This document shows, piece by piece, positions 31,933-39,705 of a DNA stretch of 64,000 bases. Location of the stretch: NCBI RefSeq assembly GCF_040448685.1, contig NZ_CP159290.1, forward strand, positions 1,426,001-1,490,000, read 5' to 3'. Position 1 is the stretch's first letter. Each line of letters starts with the position of its first letter. The translations under genes and the position numbers were made by a program. The DNA comes from Cellulosimicrobium sp. ES-005 (lineage in GTDB: Bacteria > Actinomycetota > Actinomycetes > Actinomycetales > Cellulomonadaceae). The notes under the pieces are model-generated. The model searched no databases, was not told where the DNA came from, and worked only from the letters and a program-made list of their open reading frames with translations.

Positions 31933-32562
31933 TCAGGCGGTCGACGCGCGGCGCAGCGCGACGAGCTCGTCGATGAGCCGCAGGAGGTCGTCGACGTCGT
32001 CGCCGGGCCGGGGCCCGCGGAAGGCGAGGTCCTCCTCGGGGACGCCGTCGCCGTCGTCGGTCGCGGCCGTGCCGCCCGTGACACGACCGAGCACGTCGCT
32101 GCTCAGCGCGGCGTGCGCGTAGAGCCCGTCGCTGAGCAGGACGATCGCGCGCGCGACGACGGGGTCGCCGACCTCGTCGAGGACGGCACGGGTCCAGGCG
32201 TCGTGCGCGCCGTCGAGCGCGGCGCGGGCGCGCGGGAACGACCCCTGCGCCAGGCGCGAGACGGCGAGGTAGACGAGCTCGAACTCGGTGTCGACGAGCG
32301 TCGACGTGCGGATGAGGTAGTCCACGGCCCCGGCGGGCGCGGCGCGCATCGCCGCGACGTCGGCGGCGGTGAGCTCGCGCAGATGCTCGGTGAGACCGTC
32401 GGCGAGCGCGTCCTTGGAGCCGAAGTGGTAGAGCAGCCCGCCCTTGGACACCCCGGCGCGCTCGGCGACGGCGTCGAGCGTGGCGGCGCGCTCACCCTGC
32501 TCGACGAGGAGGGACGCGAACGCGCGCAGGACCTTGGCGCGGGCGGCGGGGGGCGGCGGCAT
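31933..32562 (-). CDS. TetR-family repressor of the adjacent MFS gene
   Basis: A 209-residue repressor. The HTH (about residues 8-52) contains ERAATLDAVAERAGVSKGGLLYHFGSKDALADGL. The C-terminal domain is of the TetR_C type with DYLIRTSTLVDTEFEL. It is divergent from the 14-helix MFS gene. Two related palindromes (32598-32609 and 32690-32703) lie in the 203-bp intergenic region, one near each promoter. The usual logic is that it represses both genes until an exported drug binds. Confidence 0.93.
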   Translation of the reverse strand: MPPPPAARAKVLRAFASLLVEQGERAATLDAVAERAGVSKGGLLYHFGSKDALADGLTEHLRELTAADVAAMRAAPAGAVDYLIRTSTLVDTEFELVYLAVSRLAQGSFPRARAALDGAHDAWTRAVLDEVGDPVVARAIVLLSDGLYAHAALSSDVLGRVTGGTAATDDGDGVPEEDLAFRGPRPGDDVDDLLRLIDELVALRRASTA

Positions 32563-32597
32563 GGTTCCGAGGGTAGTGGGAGGGCGCGGCGCACCGG

Positions 32598-32609
32598 CCG
32601 TCCGGACGG
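32598..32609. promoter_or_regulatory. TetR operator site 1
   Basis: CCGTCCGGACGG is a perfect 12-bp palindrome 36 bp upstream of the TetR start. It shares its CCGTC / GACGG half-sites with the second palindrome at 32690-32703, so both are likely bound by the same repressor. Confidence 0.6.
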
Positions 32610-32689
32610 AGCGGCGCTCGCTCGGACGGCGGCGGTGCGCAGCGTCACACCGTCCTCGGGATGACGGCGAGCGTCGAGATCGTTACTGT

Positions 32690-32703
32690 ACCGTCTGGAC
32701 GGT
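32690..32703. promoter_or_regulatory. TetR operator site 2
   Basis: ACCGTC TG GACGGT is a 6-2-6 inverted repeat 63 bp upstream of the MFS start. It sits in the most AT-rich part of the gap (GTTACTGTACC), close to the expected -35/-10 region of the MFS promoter. Repressor binding here would block transcription. Confidence 0.75.
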
Positions 32704-32765
32704 TTGGAAGTTCGGCGCCACCGCGCCGCCCCGACCGCCCGCAGAACGTGGAAGGACCTCTCGCC

Positions 32766-34328
32766 GTGACGACCTCCGTGACGACGACCCCGACGGCCGC
32801 CCCGGCCGCCCAGCACGCGTCCGCGACGCGCGGGCCCGGGCGCGGCGCCGCCGGCCGCTGGTTCGCGCTCGCCGTGCTGATGCTCCCGGTGCTGCTCGTG
32901 TCGATCGACAACACCGTGCTGAGCTTCGCGCTGCCGCAGATCTCCGAGTCGCTGCGCCCCAGCGGGACCCAGCTCCTGTGGATCATCGACATCTACCCGC
33001 TCGTGCTCGCCGGCCTGCTCGTGCCGATGGGCTCCTTCGCCGACCGCGTCGGCCGCCGCCGGCTGCTCCTCGTCGGGGCCGTGGGGTTCGCGGCCGTGTC
33101 GGTCGTCGCCGCCTACGCGCCGACGGCCGGCGCGCTCGTCGCGTCCCGCGCCGCGCTCGGCTTCTTCGGCGCGATGCTCATGCCGTCGACGCTCTCGCTC
33201 CTGCGCAACGTCTTCGTCGACCGCGAGGAGCGTCGGCTCGCCATCGCGATCTGGGCGGCGGGGTTCGCCGCCGGGTCGGCCCTCGGGCCCATCGTCGGCG
33301 GGTTCCTGCTCGAGCACTTCTGGTGGGGCTCGGTGTTCCTCCTCGCCGTCCCCGTGCTCGTGCTGCTGCTCGCGCTCGCGCCGTTCTTCGTGCCCGAGTC
33401 GCGCGACCCCGCACCGGGGCGCGTCGACGTGCTGTCGATCGTGCTCGTCATGGCGACCATGACGCCCGTCGTCTACGGCATCAAGATGCTCGCCAAGTCC
33501 GGGGTGAGCACCCTCGCGGTGGGGAGCGTCGTCGTCGGGCTGGTCGCCGGGGCGCTGTTCGTGCGACGTCAGCTCCGCCGGGCCGACCCGATGATCGACG
33601 TGCGGCTCTTCACCCACGGCGCGTTCAGCGGCGCCGTGCTCGTCAACCTGCTGTCCGTGTTCTCGCTCGTCGGGTTCCTGTTCTTCGTCTCGCAGGACGT
33701 GCAGCTCGTGCTCGGGCTCGCCCCCATGCAGGCGGGCGTCGCGCTCCTGCCCGGCCTGCTCGTCATGATCGTGGCGGGCCTGGGCGTCGTGCGGGTCGTG
33801 CGCCGCGTGCGCCCCGCGCACGTCGTCGCCGTCGCGCTGCTCTTCTCCGCGACGGGGTACGCGATCGTCGCCGCGGGCGCGGGGCAGAGCACGCTCGCGC
33901 TGCTCGTGGTCGCGTTCGTCGTGCTGTCGCTCGGCGTCGGCGCCGCGGAGACCGTGTCCAACGACCTCATCGTGTCGTCGGTCCCCGCCGCCAAGGCGGG
34001 CGCGGCGTCCGCGATCTCCGAGACCGCGTACGAGGTCGGTGCCGTTCTCGGCACGGCCGTGCTCGGGAGCATCCTCACGGCGTCGTACCACGCGAACGTC
34101 GTCGTCCCGGCAGGCGTTCCCGCCGCCGACGCCGTCGCCGCGGCCGAGACGCTCGGCGGCGCGACCCAGGTCGCGTCCACGCTGCCCGCGGGGCAGGCGC
34201 AGGCGCTGCTCGACTCCGCGCACGCCGCGTTCGGCAGCGGCGTGGGCACGACGTCGCTCATCGGCGTGGTGCTCATGCTCGTCGCCGCGGGCGTGGCGCT
34301 CGTCACGCTGCGCGGCGCGAAGTCCTGA
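32766..34328 (+). CDS. MFS multidrug exporter (14-TMS, QacA/LfrA-like)
   Basis: A 520-residue DHA2-family exporter with fourteen hydrophobic segments. It has VLLVSIDNTVLSFALPQISESL (first helix with the acidic residue used for cations), motif A GSFADRVGRRRLLLVG, and motif C LGPIVGGFLLE. Helix 11-12 regions (GAAETVSNDLIVSSVPAAKAG, ISETAYEVGAVLGTAV) match QacA/SmvA types. It probably exports cationic dyes or biocides using the proton gradient. GTG 32766 follows GGAAGGACC closely. The divergent TetR gene and the two palindromes indicate substrate-induced expression. Confidence 0.93.
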   Translation: MTTSVTTTPTAAPAAQHASATRGPGRGAAGRWFALAVLMLPVLLVSIDNTVLSFALPQISESLRPSGTQLLWIIDIYPLVLAGLLVPMGSFADRVGRRRLLLVGAVGFAAVSVVAAYAPTAGALVASRAALGFFGAMLMPSTLSLLRNVFVDREERRLAIAIWAAGFAAGSALGPIVGGFLLEHFWWGSVFLLAVPVLVLLLALAPFFVPESRDPAPGRVDVLSIVLVMATMTPVVYGIKMLAKSGVSTLAVGSVVVGLVAGALFVRRQLRRADPMIDVRLFTHGAFSGAVLVNLLSVFSLVGFLFFVSQDVQLVLGLAPMQAGVALLPGLLVMIVAGLGVVRVVRRVRPAHVVAVALLFSATGYAIVAAGAGQSTLALLVVAFVVLSLGVGAAETVSNDLIVSSVPAAKAGAASAISETAYEVGAVLGTAVLGSILTASYHANVVVPAGVPAADAVAAAETLGGATQVASTLPAGQAQALLDSAHAAFGSGVGTTSLIGVVLMLVAAGVALVTLRGAKS

Positions 34329-34425
34329 CGACGCGCCGCCCCGCGCGTCCCGCCGCGCCCCCGCGGCGGGGCGCGCGGCGCTCGCGGTTGGCGGCGGGAG
34401 CCCCGATCCGGGAGGCTGGGCGGTG

Positions 34426-36285
34426 ATGAGCCGTCCGCACCGCACCCCGCCCCGCTGGGTCCGCTGGACCCTCGCCGTCCTGCTCGCGCTCGTGCCGTGC
34501 GTCGTGTGGGGGGTCACGACCGCGACGGCCGAGCGCAGCCTCGGGCCGCACGAGGCGCTGTACGAGGTCACGACGAACGGCCTCGTCACCGTCGACCTCG
34601 GCCCGCTCGGGACCATCCAGATCGACTCGCCGCTGCCGCTCGGCCTCGGCGCCGACGTCACGGTCGAGGAGATCCCCGCCGACCTCACCGCGGTCGGGCA
34701 GGCCGACACGCTCGAGGGTCTGTCGCAGGACCTCGAGGACTACCTGCGCTTCTTCGGCGGCCCGCAGGAGACGATCGGCTCCGTCGCGCGAGCCCTCGTC
34801 GTCGACGCGCTGCGCCGGACGGGCTTCGCGATCCTCGTCGTCGCGGCCGTCGGTGCGGGGCTCTACCTGCTGCTCGGCCCGCCGCGCCGCCGCGAGCTCA
34901 CCGAGCGGGTCGCGCCGCGCACGTACGAAATCACGGCGGGCGTCGTCCTCGTGTCCCTCGTCGCGGCGTCGCTCGTCGCGAGCGACCCGGGCACGACGAC
35001 AGGCCCGTCCAACCGCGCGTCCGCCGTGTTCGACGGGACCCCGCTCGAGGGCGCGCGCATCACCGGCCGGCTCGCGGGCGTCGTCGACACGTACGGCGCG
35101 ATGCTCATCGACCTGTACCGCGAGAACGAGGCCTTCTACGCGCGCGCCGATGCCAACCTCGTCGCGGCGTGGGACCGGCGCGACCGCATCCAGCGCCTCA
35201 CCGCGCCGCGCCCCGCAGCCACGGCGACGTCCGACGACGAGCCGTCCCCCGACGACGCGACGTCGCCCGATGGGACCCGCGCCACGGGGGACGACGACGG
35301 CGCGTCCGCCACTCCGCCGTCGGGCGCCGGCGACGAGGGCGCGGGCGGCGAGGTCTCCGGCGCCGAGGGGTCGGCCGACGACGAGGCGACCGACGAGCCG
35401 GCTCCGCAGCCGGCGGCCGAGGAGGACCTCGTGACGCTCCTGGTCGTGAGCGACCTCCACTGCAACACGGGCATGACGCCGCTCGTCCGGACCGCCGTCG
35501 AGCGCTCGGGCGCGACGATCGTGCTCAACGCCGGCGACACGACGATGAACGGCACGGCGGTCGAGTCGTTCTGCGTCGACTCGTTCGCGTCCGCGGTGCC
35601 GAAGGGCGCGACCATGGTCGTCGCCGACGGGAACCACGACAGCGTCGAGACCTCGGCGCAGGAGCGGGCCAACGGCCAGACCGTGCTGGACGGGAAGGTC
35701 GTCGAGGTCGAGGGGATCCGCATCCTCGGCGACCGCGACCCGCTCGAGACGCGCCTCGGCCTCGGCAGCCAGCCGCCGCGCGAGGAGACGCCCGAGGAGT
35801 ACGCGGCGCGTCTCACCGAGGTCGCGTGCACGGAGCAGGAGGAGGGCGACGGCATCGACCTCCTCCTCATCCACACGCCCCGCATGGGGAACGAGGCGCT
35901 CGACTCCGGCTGCGTCCCGAACCAGATCTCCGGTCACATGCACACCCGGTCCGGTCCGGAGCGGACGGGCGGCGGCGTCCGGTACGTGAGCGGCAGCACC
36001 GCGGGGGCGGTCAAGGACCAGCTCCGCATCGGCCCGCTCAAGGGCACGGCCGAGATGACGGTGCTGCGCTTCGACCCCGAGCGGCGCCGCATCGTCGACT
36101 GGCAGCTCGTGCAGATCGGGACCGACGAGTCCGCGACGGTCTGGCCCCGCATCGCCTGGCCGACGCCGTCGGGCGTGCCGGTGGTCGAGGAGCCGGAGGG
36201 TGACGACGGCGGCGAGGAGGGTGTCGAGGGCGGGGGCGTCCCCGCGGGCGAGCCGACCGACGACGCGCCCGCCACCGAGGGCTGA
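34426..36285 (+). CDS. Membrane-anchored metallophosphoesterase
   Basis: A 619-residue protein with three hydrophobic segments (about residues 14-30, 133-151 and 170-186), an acidic, Pro/Asp-rich linker (about 265-340), and a calcineurin-like phosphoesterase domain. The metal-site motifs are complete: DLHCN (about 343), NAGDTTMNG, ADGNHD and GHMHTRSG. The catalytic domain therefore probably lies outside the cell on a flexible stalk and may cleave phosphate esters or nucleotides. GGGAGG precedes both GTG 34423 and ATG 34426, and I use the ATG. It could be co-transcribed with the downstream YceI gene (54-bp gap). Confidence 0.88.
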   Translation: MSRPHRTPPRWVRWTLAVLLALVPCVVWGVTTATAERSLGPHEALYEVTTNGLVTVDLGPLGTIQIDSPLPLGLGADVTVEEIPADLTAVGQADTLEGLSQDLEDYLRFFGGPQETIGSVARALVVDALRRTGFAILVVAAVGAGLYLLLGPPRRRELTERVAPRTYEITAGVVLVSLVAASLVASDPGTTTGPSNRASAVFDGTPLEGARITGRLAGVVDTYGAMLIDLYRENEAFYARADANLVAAWDRRDRIQRLTAPRPAATATSDDEPSPDDATSPDGTRATGDDDGASATPPSGAGDEGAGGEVSGAEGSADDEATDEPAPQPAAEEDLVTLLVVSDLHCNTGMTPLVRTAVERSGATIVLNAGDTTMNGTAVESFCVDSFASAVPKGATMVVADGNHDSVETSAQERANGQTVLDGKVVEVEGIRILGDRDPLETRLGLGSQPPREETPEEYAARLTEVACTEQEEGDGIDLLLIHTPRMGNEALDSGCVPNQISGHMHTRSGPERTGGGVRYVSGSTAGAVKDQLRIGPLKGTAEMTVLRFDPERRRIVDWQLVQIGTDESATVWPRIAWPTPSGVPVVEEPEGDDGGEEGVEGGGVPAGEPTDDAPATEG

Positions 36286-36339
36286 GACGGCGCGCGTCGG
36301 TCCTCGCCCCGCGCTGCCGGACACGGCAGGATGTGGCGT

Positions 36340-37044
36340 ATGAGCAGGTCCACGCGCTGGATCGTCGTGTCGGTGGTCCTCGCGCTCGTCGTGGTGCTCC
36401 TCGCGCCGTTCGTGTACTCGGAGGTGCGCGAGGGCCGCACCCCGCCGCCGCTGGGCCTGCAGTCGCCGGGGGAGGAGACGGCGTCCGCGGCGCCCGCCGA
36501 GCCGGGGCCGTTCGACGTCGACGGCGAGTGGGTCGTCGGGTCGGGGTCCGAGGCGGGCTTCCGCGCCGACGTCCTGGACGTCCCGGCGGACGAGGCCGTG
36601 CTCCTGGGCGTCACCCCGGACGTCACCGGGACGTTCCGCGTGCGGTCGGGGTCGCTGGAGACCGCGACCGTGACGGTCGAGACGACGACGCTCCGGACCG
36701 GGTCCTCCGTGGCGGACCGCCAGCTCCAGCAGGCGCTCGAGACGGACCTCTACCCGACCACGCTCTTCTCGCTCACCTCGCCGCTCGACGTGAGCGAGCT
36801 CGGGTCCACGACGACGCCGGTGCGCCTCGAGGCGTCGGGCGCGCTGACGATCCGCGACGAGACCGAGGCCGTGACGGTGGCGCTCGAGGCGCAGCGGTCG
36901 GGCGACGGGGTGCTCGCGACCGGGGCGATCGGCGTGCGCTTCTCCGACTTCGGCATCGCGGTGCCGCCCGCGGCCCCCGTCCAGGTGCGGGACGAGGGCA
37001 CGGTCGAGGTGCGGCTCCAGCTCGTCCGGCCCGCGAGCCCCTGA
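36340..37044 (+). CDS. YceI-family membrane-anchored protein
   Basis: A 234-residue protein with an N-terminal membrane anchor (WIVVSVVLALVVVLLAPFVYSEV) and an exported YceI-type lipocalin-like barrel (about residues 60-232). Markers are WVVGSGSEAGFRADV, VTGTFRVRSGSLETATVTVETTTL, and DRQLQQALETDLYPTTLF (counterpart of the R-D-x-H-L-x-S-x-F segment). YceI proteins bind isoprenoid quinones or other long lipids in a central pocket. ATG 36340 is used; an upstream ATG at 36331 adds only three residues. It lies between the metallophosphoesterase and the DtxR gene. Confidence 0.85.
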   Translation: MSRSTRWIVVSVVLALVVVLLAPFVYSEVREGRTPPPLGLQSPGEETASAAPAEPGPFDVDGEWVVGSGSEAGFRADVLDVPADEAVLLGVTPDVTGTFRVRSGSLETATVTVETTTLRTGSSVADRQLQQALETDLYPTTLFSLTSPLDVSELGSTTTPVRLEASGALTIRDETEAVTVALEAQRSGDGVLATGAIGVRFSDFGIAVPPAAPVQVRDEGTVEVRLQLVRPASP

Positions 37045-37066
37045 GGGGTCGCGGGGCCCCGTGACC

Positions 37067-37072
37067 TAGGGT
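37067..37072 (+). promoter_or_regulatory. -10 hexamer of the DtxR-family gene
   Basis: TAGGGT, then 6 nt, then GTG at 37079. The TANNNT-N6-RTG arrangement, together with the absence of a good Shine-Dalgarno sequence, suggests a leaderless transcript. Confidence 0.5.
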
Positions 37073-37078
37073 GGTCGT

Positions 37079-37822
37079 GTGGACCACCCGACCGACCTGA
37101 CGCCCGTCGCCCAGGACTACCTCAAGGTCGTCTGGGCCGCCCAGGAGTGGTCGGACGAGAAGGTGACGACCAAGCTCCTCGCCGAGCGCATCGGTGTCGG
37201 CGCCTCGACCGTGTCGGAGACGGTGCGCCGGCTCAGCGCCCAGGGCCTCCTCGAGCACGCGCCCTACGGGGCCATCACGCTCACCGAGCGCGGGCGCAGC
37301 CTCGCGCTCGCCATGGTGCGACGCCACCGCCTCCTCGAGACCTACCTCGTGTCCGAGCTCGGCTACGGCTGGGACGAGGTGCACGACGAGGCCGAGGTGC
37401 TCGAGCACGCCGTCTCCGACCTGCTCATGGAGCGGATCGACGCGCGCCTCGGGCGCCCCACGCGCGACCCCCACGGCGACCCGATCCCCGGCGCCGACGG
37501 GACCGTCGTCCGCCCGCCCGCCGTCCCGCTCGCCGACCTCGTCGTGGGGGACCGGGGGACCGTCGTGCGGATCTCCGACGCCGACCCGGACGTCCTGCGC
37601 TACCTCGCGGAGATCGGCGTCGGCCTGGACACCGGCGTCGAGGTGCGCGAACGCCGCGAGTACGCGGGCATCCTCTCCGTCGTGTGGTCGCCGCCGGACG
37701 CTGCCGGGGCGGGCGTCCGTCCCGACGACGCGTCGGCCGCGCGCCCGACGCCGCCCGCGCAGCTCGGCCTGCGTGCCGCGGACCACGTGTGGGTCGTGCG
37801 CGCGGAGCCGGTCCCCGCCTAG
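37079..37822 (+). CDS. DtxR/MntR-family metal-dependent regulator
   Basis: A 247-residue regulator. The N-terminal winged HTH (about residues 8-70) contains KVTTKLLAERIGVGASTVSETVRRLSAQGLLEH in overlapping pieces. The dimerisation and metal-binding domain (75-145) has RRHRLLETYLVSELGYGWDEVHDEAEVLEHAVSD, with the expected Glu, His and Asp ligands, and the SH3/FeoA-like domain is C-terminal. Without experimental data it cannot be separated into the iron (IdeR) or manganese (MntR) branch; a Cys is absent from the metal site region seen here, which favours the manganese type. It is not next to a metal transporter. Confidence 0.9.
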   Translation: MDHPTDLTPVAQDYLKVVWAAQEWSDEKVTTKLLAERIGVGASTVSETVRRLSAQGLLEHAPYGAITLTERGRSLALAMVRRHRLLETYLVSELGYGWDEVHDEAEVLEHAVSDLLMERIDARLGRPTRDPHGDPIPGADGTVVRPPAVPLADLVVGDRGTVVRISDADPDVLRYLAEIGVGLDTGVEVRERREYAGILSVVWSPPDAAGAGVRPDDASAARPTPPAQLGLRAADHVWVVRAEPVPA

Positions 37823-37868
37823 ACTGGCCGCCTGCCCCTGTTCTCGTCGCCGACGTCGTCGACGATCC

Positions 37869-37882
37869 TCGAATCGATTCGA
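37869..37882. promoter_or_regulatory. 14-bp palindrome upstream of MFS gene
   Basis: TCGAATCGATTCGA is a perfect palindrome in an AT-rich patch 60 bp before the MFS start at 37943. It probably serves as an operator; the CG-centred symmetry with flanking AA/TT resembles LacI-type sites. The cognate regulator is not in the window. Confidence 0.5.
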
Positions 37883-37942
37883 TCGCTGGTGCTTCGGTCC
37901 GAGGTCTCCACCGCCGCCCTGCCACGACGCCCCGAGGACACG

Positions 37943-39232
37943 ATGACCGACAGCACCGCCACGCCCGCGCCTCCCGCGGACGTCCCTCCCACGCGCGCCG
38001 GACGCCTGCGCGGGGCCGGGCCCGCGCTCCTCGCGCTCGCGATGGGTGGGTTCACCATCGGCACGACCGAGTTCGCGACGATGGGCCTGCTCTCCGACAT
38101 CGCGACCGACCTCGACGTCTCGATCCCCACGGCGGGCCACGCCATCACCGCCTACGCCGTCGGCGTGGTCGTCGGGGCGCCGCTGCTCACCGTCGTCGCG
38201 GCGCGCCTGCCCCGCAAGACGCTGCTCGTCGCGCTCATGGCGTTCTACACGCTCGGCAACCTGTTCTCCGCGACCGCCGGGAGCATCGAGACGCTCGTCG
38301 CCGGCCGGTTCCTCGCGGGGCTGCCGCACGGAGCGTTCTTCGGCGTCGGAGCCGCGGTCGGCGCCGCCGTCGCGGGTCCCGGGCGCCGGGGGCGCGCCGT
38401 CGCGACCATGATGGCCGGGCTGACCATCGCCAACGTCGTCGGGGTCCCGCTCTCGACCTTCGCCGGGCAGCAGCTCGGCTGGCGCGCCGCGTTCGTCGTG
38501 GTCGGCGGGCTGGGCCTCGTCACGCTCGCCGCCCTGTGGTGGCTCGTCCCGGCCGGTGCGGGGAACGAGGACTCGAGCGTGCGCCGCGAGCTCGGCGCGC
38601 TGCGCAACGGGCCGCTGTGGCTCGGGTTCATCGGCGCCGCGGTCGGGTTCGGCGGCATGTTCGCCGTCTACTCCTACGTCGAGCCGACCATCACACGCGT
38701 CACGGGCCTGTCGTCCGCCGCGGTGCCGCTGGTGCTCGCGATCTTCGGCGTCGGCATGACGGTCGGCACCGTCCTCGGCGGTCGGCTCGCCGACCGCTCC
38801 GTCATGCGCACCGTCTACCTCGGGTTCGTCTCCACGGGCGTGACGCTCGCGCTGTTCGCCCTCACGGGCCACCACCCCGTCCCCGCCGTGCTGTCGCTCT
38901 TCCTGCTCGGCGTCACCTCCCAGGTCCTCGGCCTCGCCCTGCAGACGCGCCTCATGGACCTGTCGCCCGCCGCGCCCTCGCTCGGCGCGGCCCTGTGCCA
39001 CTCCGCGCTCAACGTCGGCAACGCCAACGGCGCGTTCCTCGGGGGTCTCGTCATCGCCGCCGGCTGGGGCTACCTCGCCCCGGCCTGGACCGGCGTCGTG
39101 CTCACTGTCGCCGGCCTGGCGATCATCCTCCTCGTCGGCCGCCGCCCCGCCGGCGTCGCCGGCGTCGTCGGCGCCACCCTGCCCGACGACGCCGGCTCGC
39201 CTGCGACCGAGCCGGTCAGCCTGCCGAGGTAG
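37943..39232 (+). CDS. MFS transporter (Cmx/CmlA or AraJ-like)
   Basis: A 429-residue twelve-helix exporter. It starts LLALAMGGFTIGTTEFATMGLLSDIATDL, the characteristic opening of the DHA1 group that includes chloramphenicol and arabinose exporters (G-x-F-x-x-G-x-x-E-F). Motif A-like regions are AARLPRKTLLVALM and GRLADRSVMRTVYLG. CGAGGA precedes ATG 37943. The substrate is unknown. The stop codon (39230-39232) lies inside the first unit of a 21-bp tandem repeat array, so the array has fixed the C-terminus (...SLPR). Confidence 0.92.
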   Translation: MTDSTATPAPPADVPPTRAGRLRGAGPALLALAMGGFTIGTTEFATMGLLSDIATDLDVSIPTAGHAITAYAVGVVVGAPLLTVVAARLPRKTLLVALMAFYTLGNLFSATAGSIETLVAGRFLAGLPHGAFFGVGAAVGAAVAGPGRRGRAVATMMAGLTIANVVGVPLSTFAGQQLGWRAAFVVVGGLGLVTLAALWWLVPAGAGNEDSSVRRELGALRNGPLWLGFIGAAVGFGGMFAVYSYVEPTITRVTGLSSAAVPLVLAIFGVGMTVGTVLGGRLADRSVMRTVYLGFVSTGVTLALFALTGHHPVPAVLSLFLLGVTSQVLGLALQTRLMDLSPAAPSLGAALCHSALNVGNANGAFLGGLVIAAGWGYLAPAWTGVVLTVAGLAIILLVGRRPAGVAGVVGATLPDDAGSPATEPVSLPR

Positions 39233-39411
39233 ACCCCTGGTCCGCCGAGGTAGAGCCCTGGTCTGCCGAGGTAGAGCCCTGGTCTGCCGAGGTAGAGCCC
39301 TGGTCTGCCGAGGTAGAGCCCTGGTCTGCCGAGGTAGAGCCCTGGTCTGCCGAGGTAGAGCCCTGGTCTGCCGAGGTAGAGCCCTGGTCTGCCGAGGTAG
39401 AGCCCTGGTCG
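39223..39411. repeat. Tandem array of nine 21-bp units
   Basis: Nine contiguous units start at 39223, 39244, 39265 and so on to 39391, each beginning GCCGAGGTAGAGCC. Only the first unit (TAGACCCC, CGTCC-type ending) and the last junction differ; units two to eight are identical or nearly so. Each forward unit carries TAG in the frame of the upstream MFS gene. No spacers of unrelated sequence are present, so it is not CRISPR. A related array is at 52151-52255. Confidence 0.97.
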
Positions 39412-39442
39412 TCGTGAGCACCGACCGGGTGAGTCGACACCG

Positions 39443-39552
39443 GGTCGGGGTGGGTGGTGGTGCCGCGTCGTGGTCGGGCCTGGCGGGAGCGACGCGAGGA
39501 ACGAGCGGCGCGGATGGTAGACGCGGCACCACCACCCACCCCGACCACCCAG
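39443..39552 (+). repeat. Structured palindromic element, copy 2
   Basis: Perfect 27-nt outer arms (39443-39469 and 39520-39546) flank a 50-nt core (39470-39519). The core in this orientation is GTGGTCGGGCCTGGCGGGA, an inner hairpin with loop GAGGAACGA (39496-39504), then GGATGGTA. ACCCAG follows (39547-39552), as in copy 1. Core, loop and flank match copy 1 in ligD, but the stems differ and still pair. It is intergenic, between the 21-bp array and a single inverted unit. Confidence 0.92.
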
Positions 39553-39578
39553 GGCAACCACACGCCGTCGTGAAAGGC

Positions 39579-39599
39579 GACCACGCCTCTACCTCGGCG
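39579..39599. repeat. Single inverted 21-bp unit
   Basis: GACCACGCCTCTACCTCGGC begins a lone copy of the 21-bp unit in inverted orientation relative to the nine-unit array, matching the orientation of the array at 52 kb. The remaining sequence up to the VKOR start (39600-39705) shows a TAGGTT (39629) that could be a -10 element and otherwise nothing distinctive. Confidence 0.8.
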
Positions 39600-39705
39600 G
39601 ACTCCCAGCCGGGACCCAGCGGCGCGCGGTAGGTTGTGCCCTGCGCGCACCGCCGTGCGCCCCGTCACGTCCGGCGCGAGCCGGTGACCCACGAGGAGCG
39701 TCCCC

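Noticed and set aside
39223-39411. CRISPR array
   Set aside because: The 21-bp units are directly adjacent with no spacers, and no cas genes occur in the window.
36773-39535. A 920-codon minus-strand frame containing repeated TRALPRQ peptides
   Set aside because: The repeated peptide comes from the 21-bp DNA array, and the remainder is antisense to DtxR and MFS genes. No ribosome-binding site or domain supports it.
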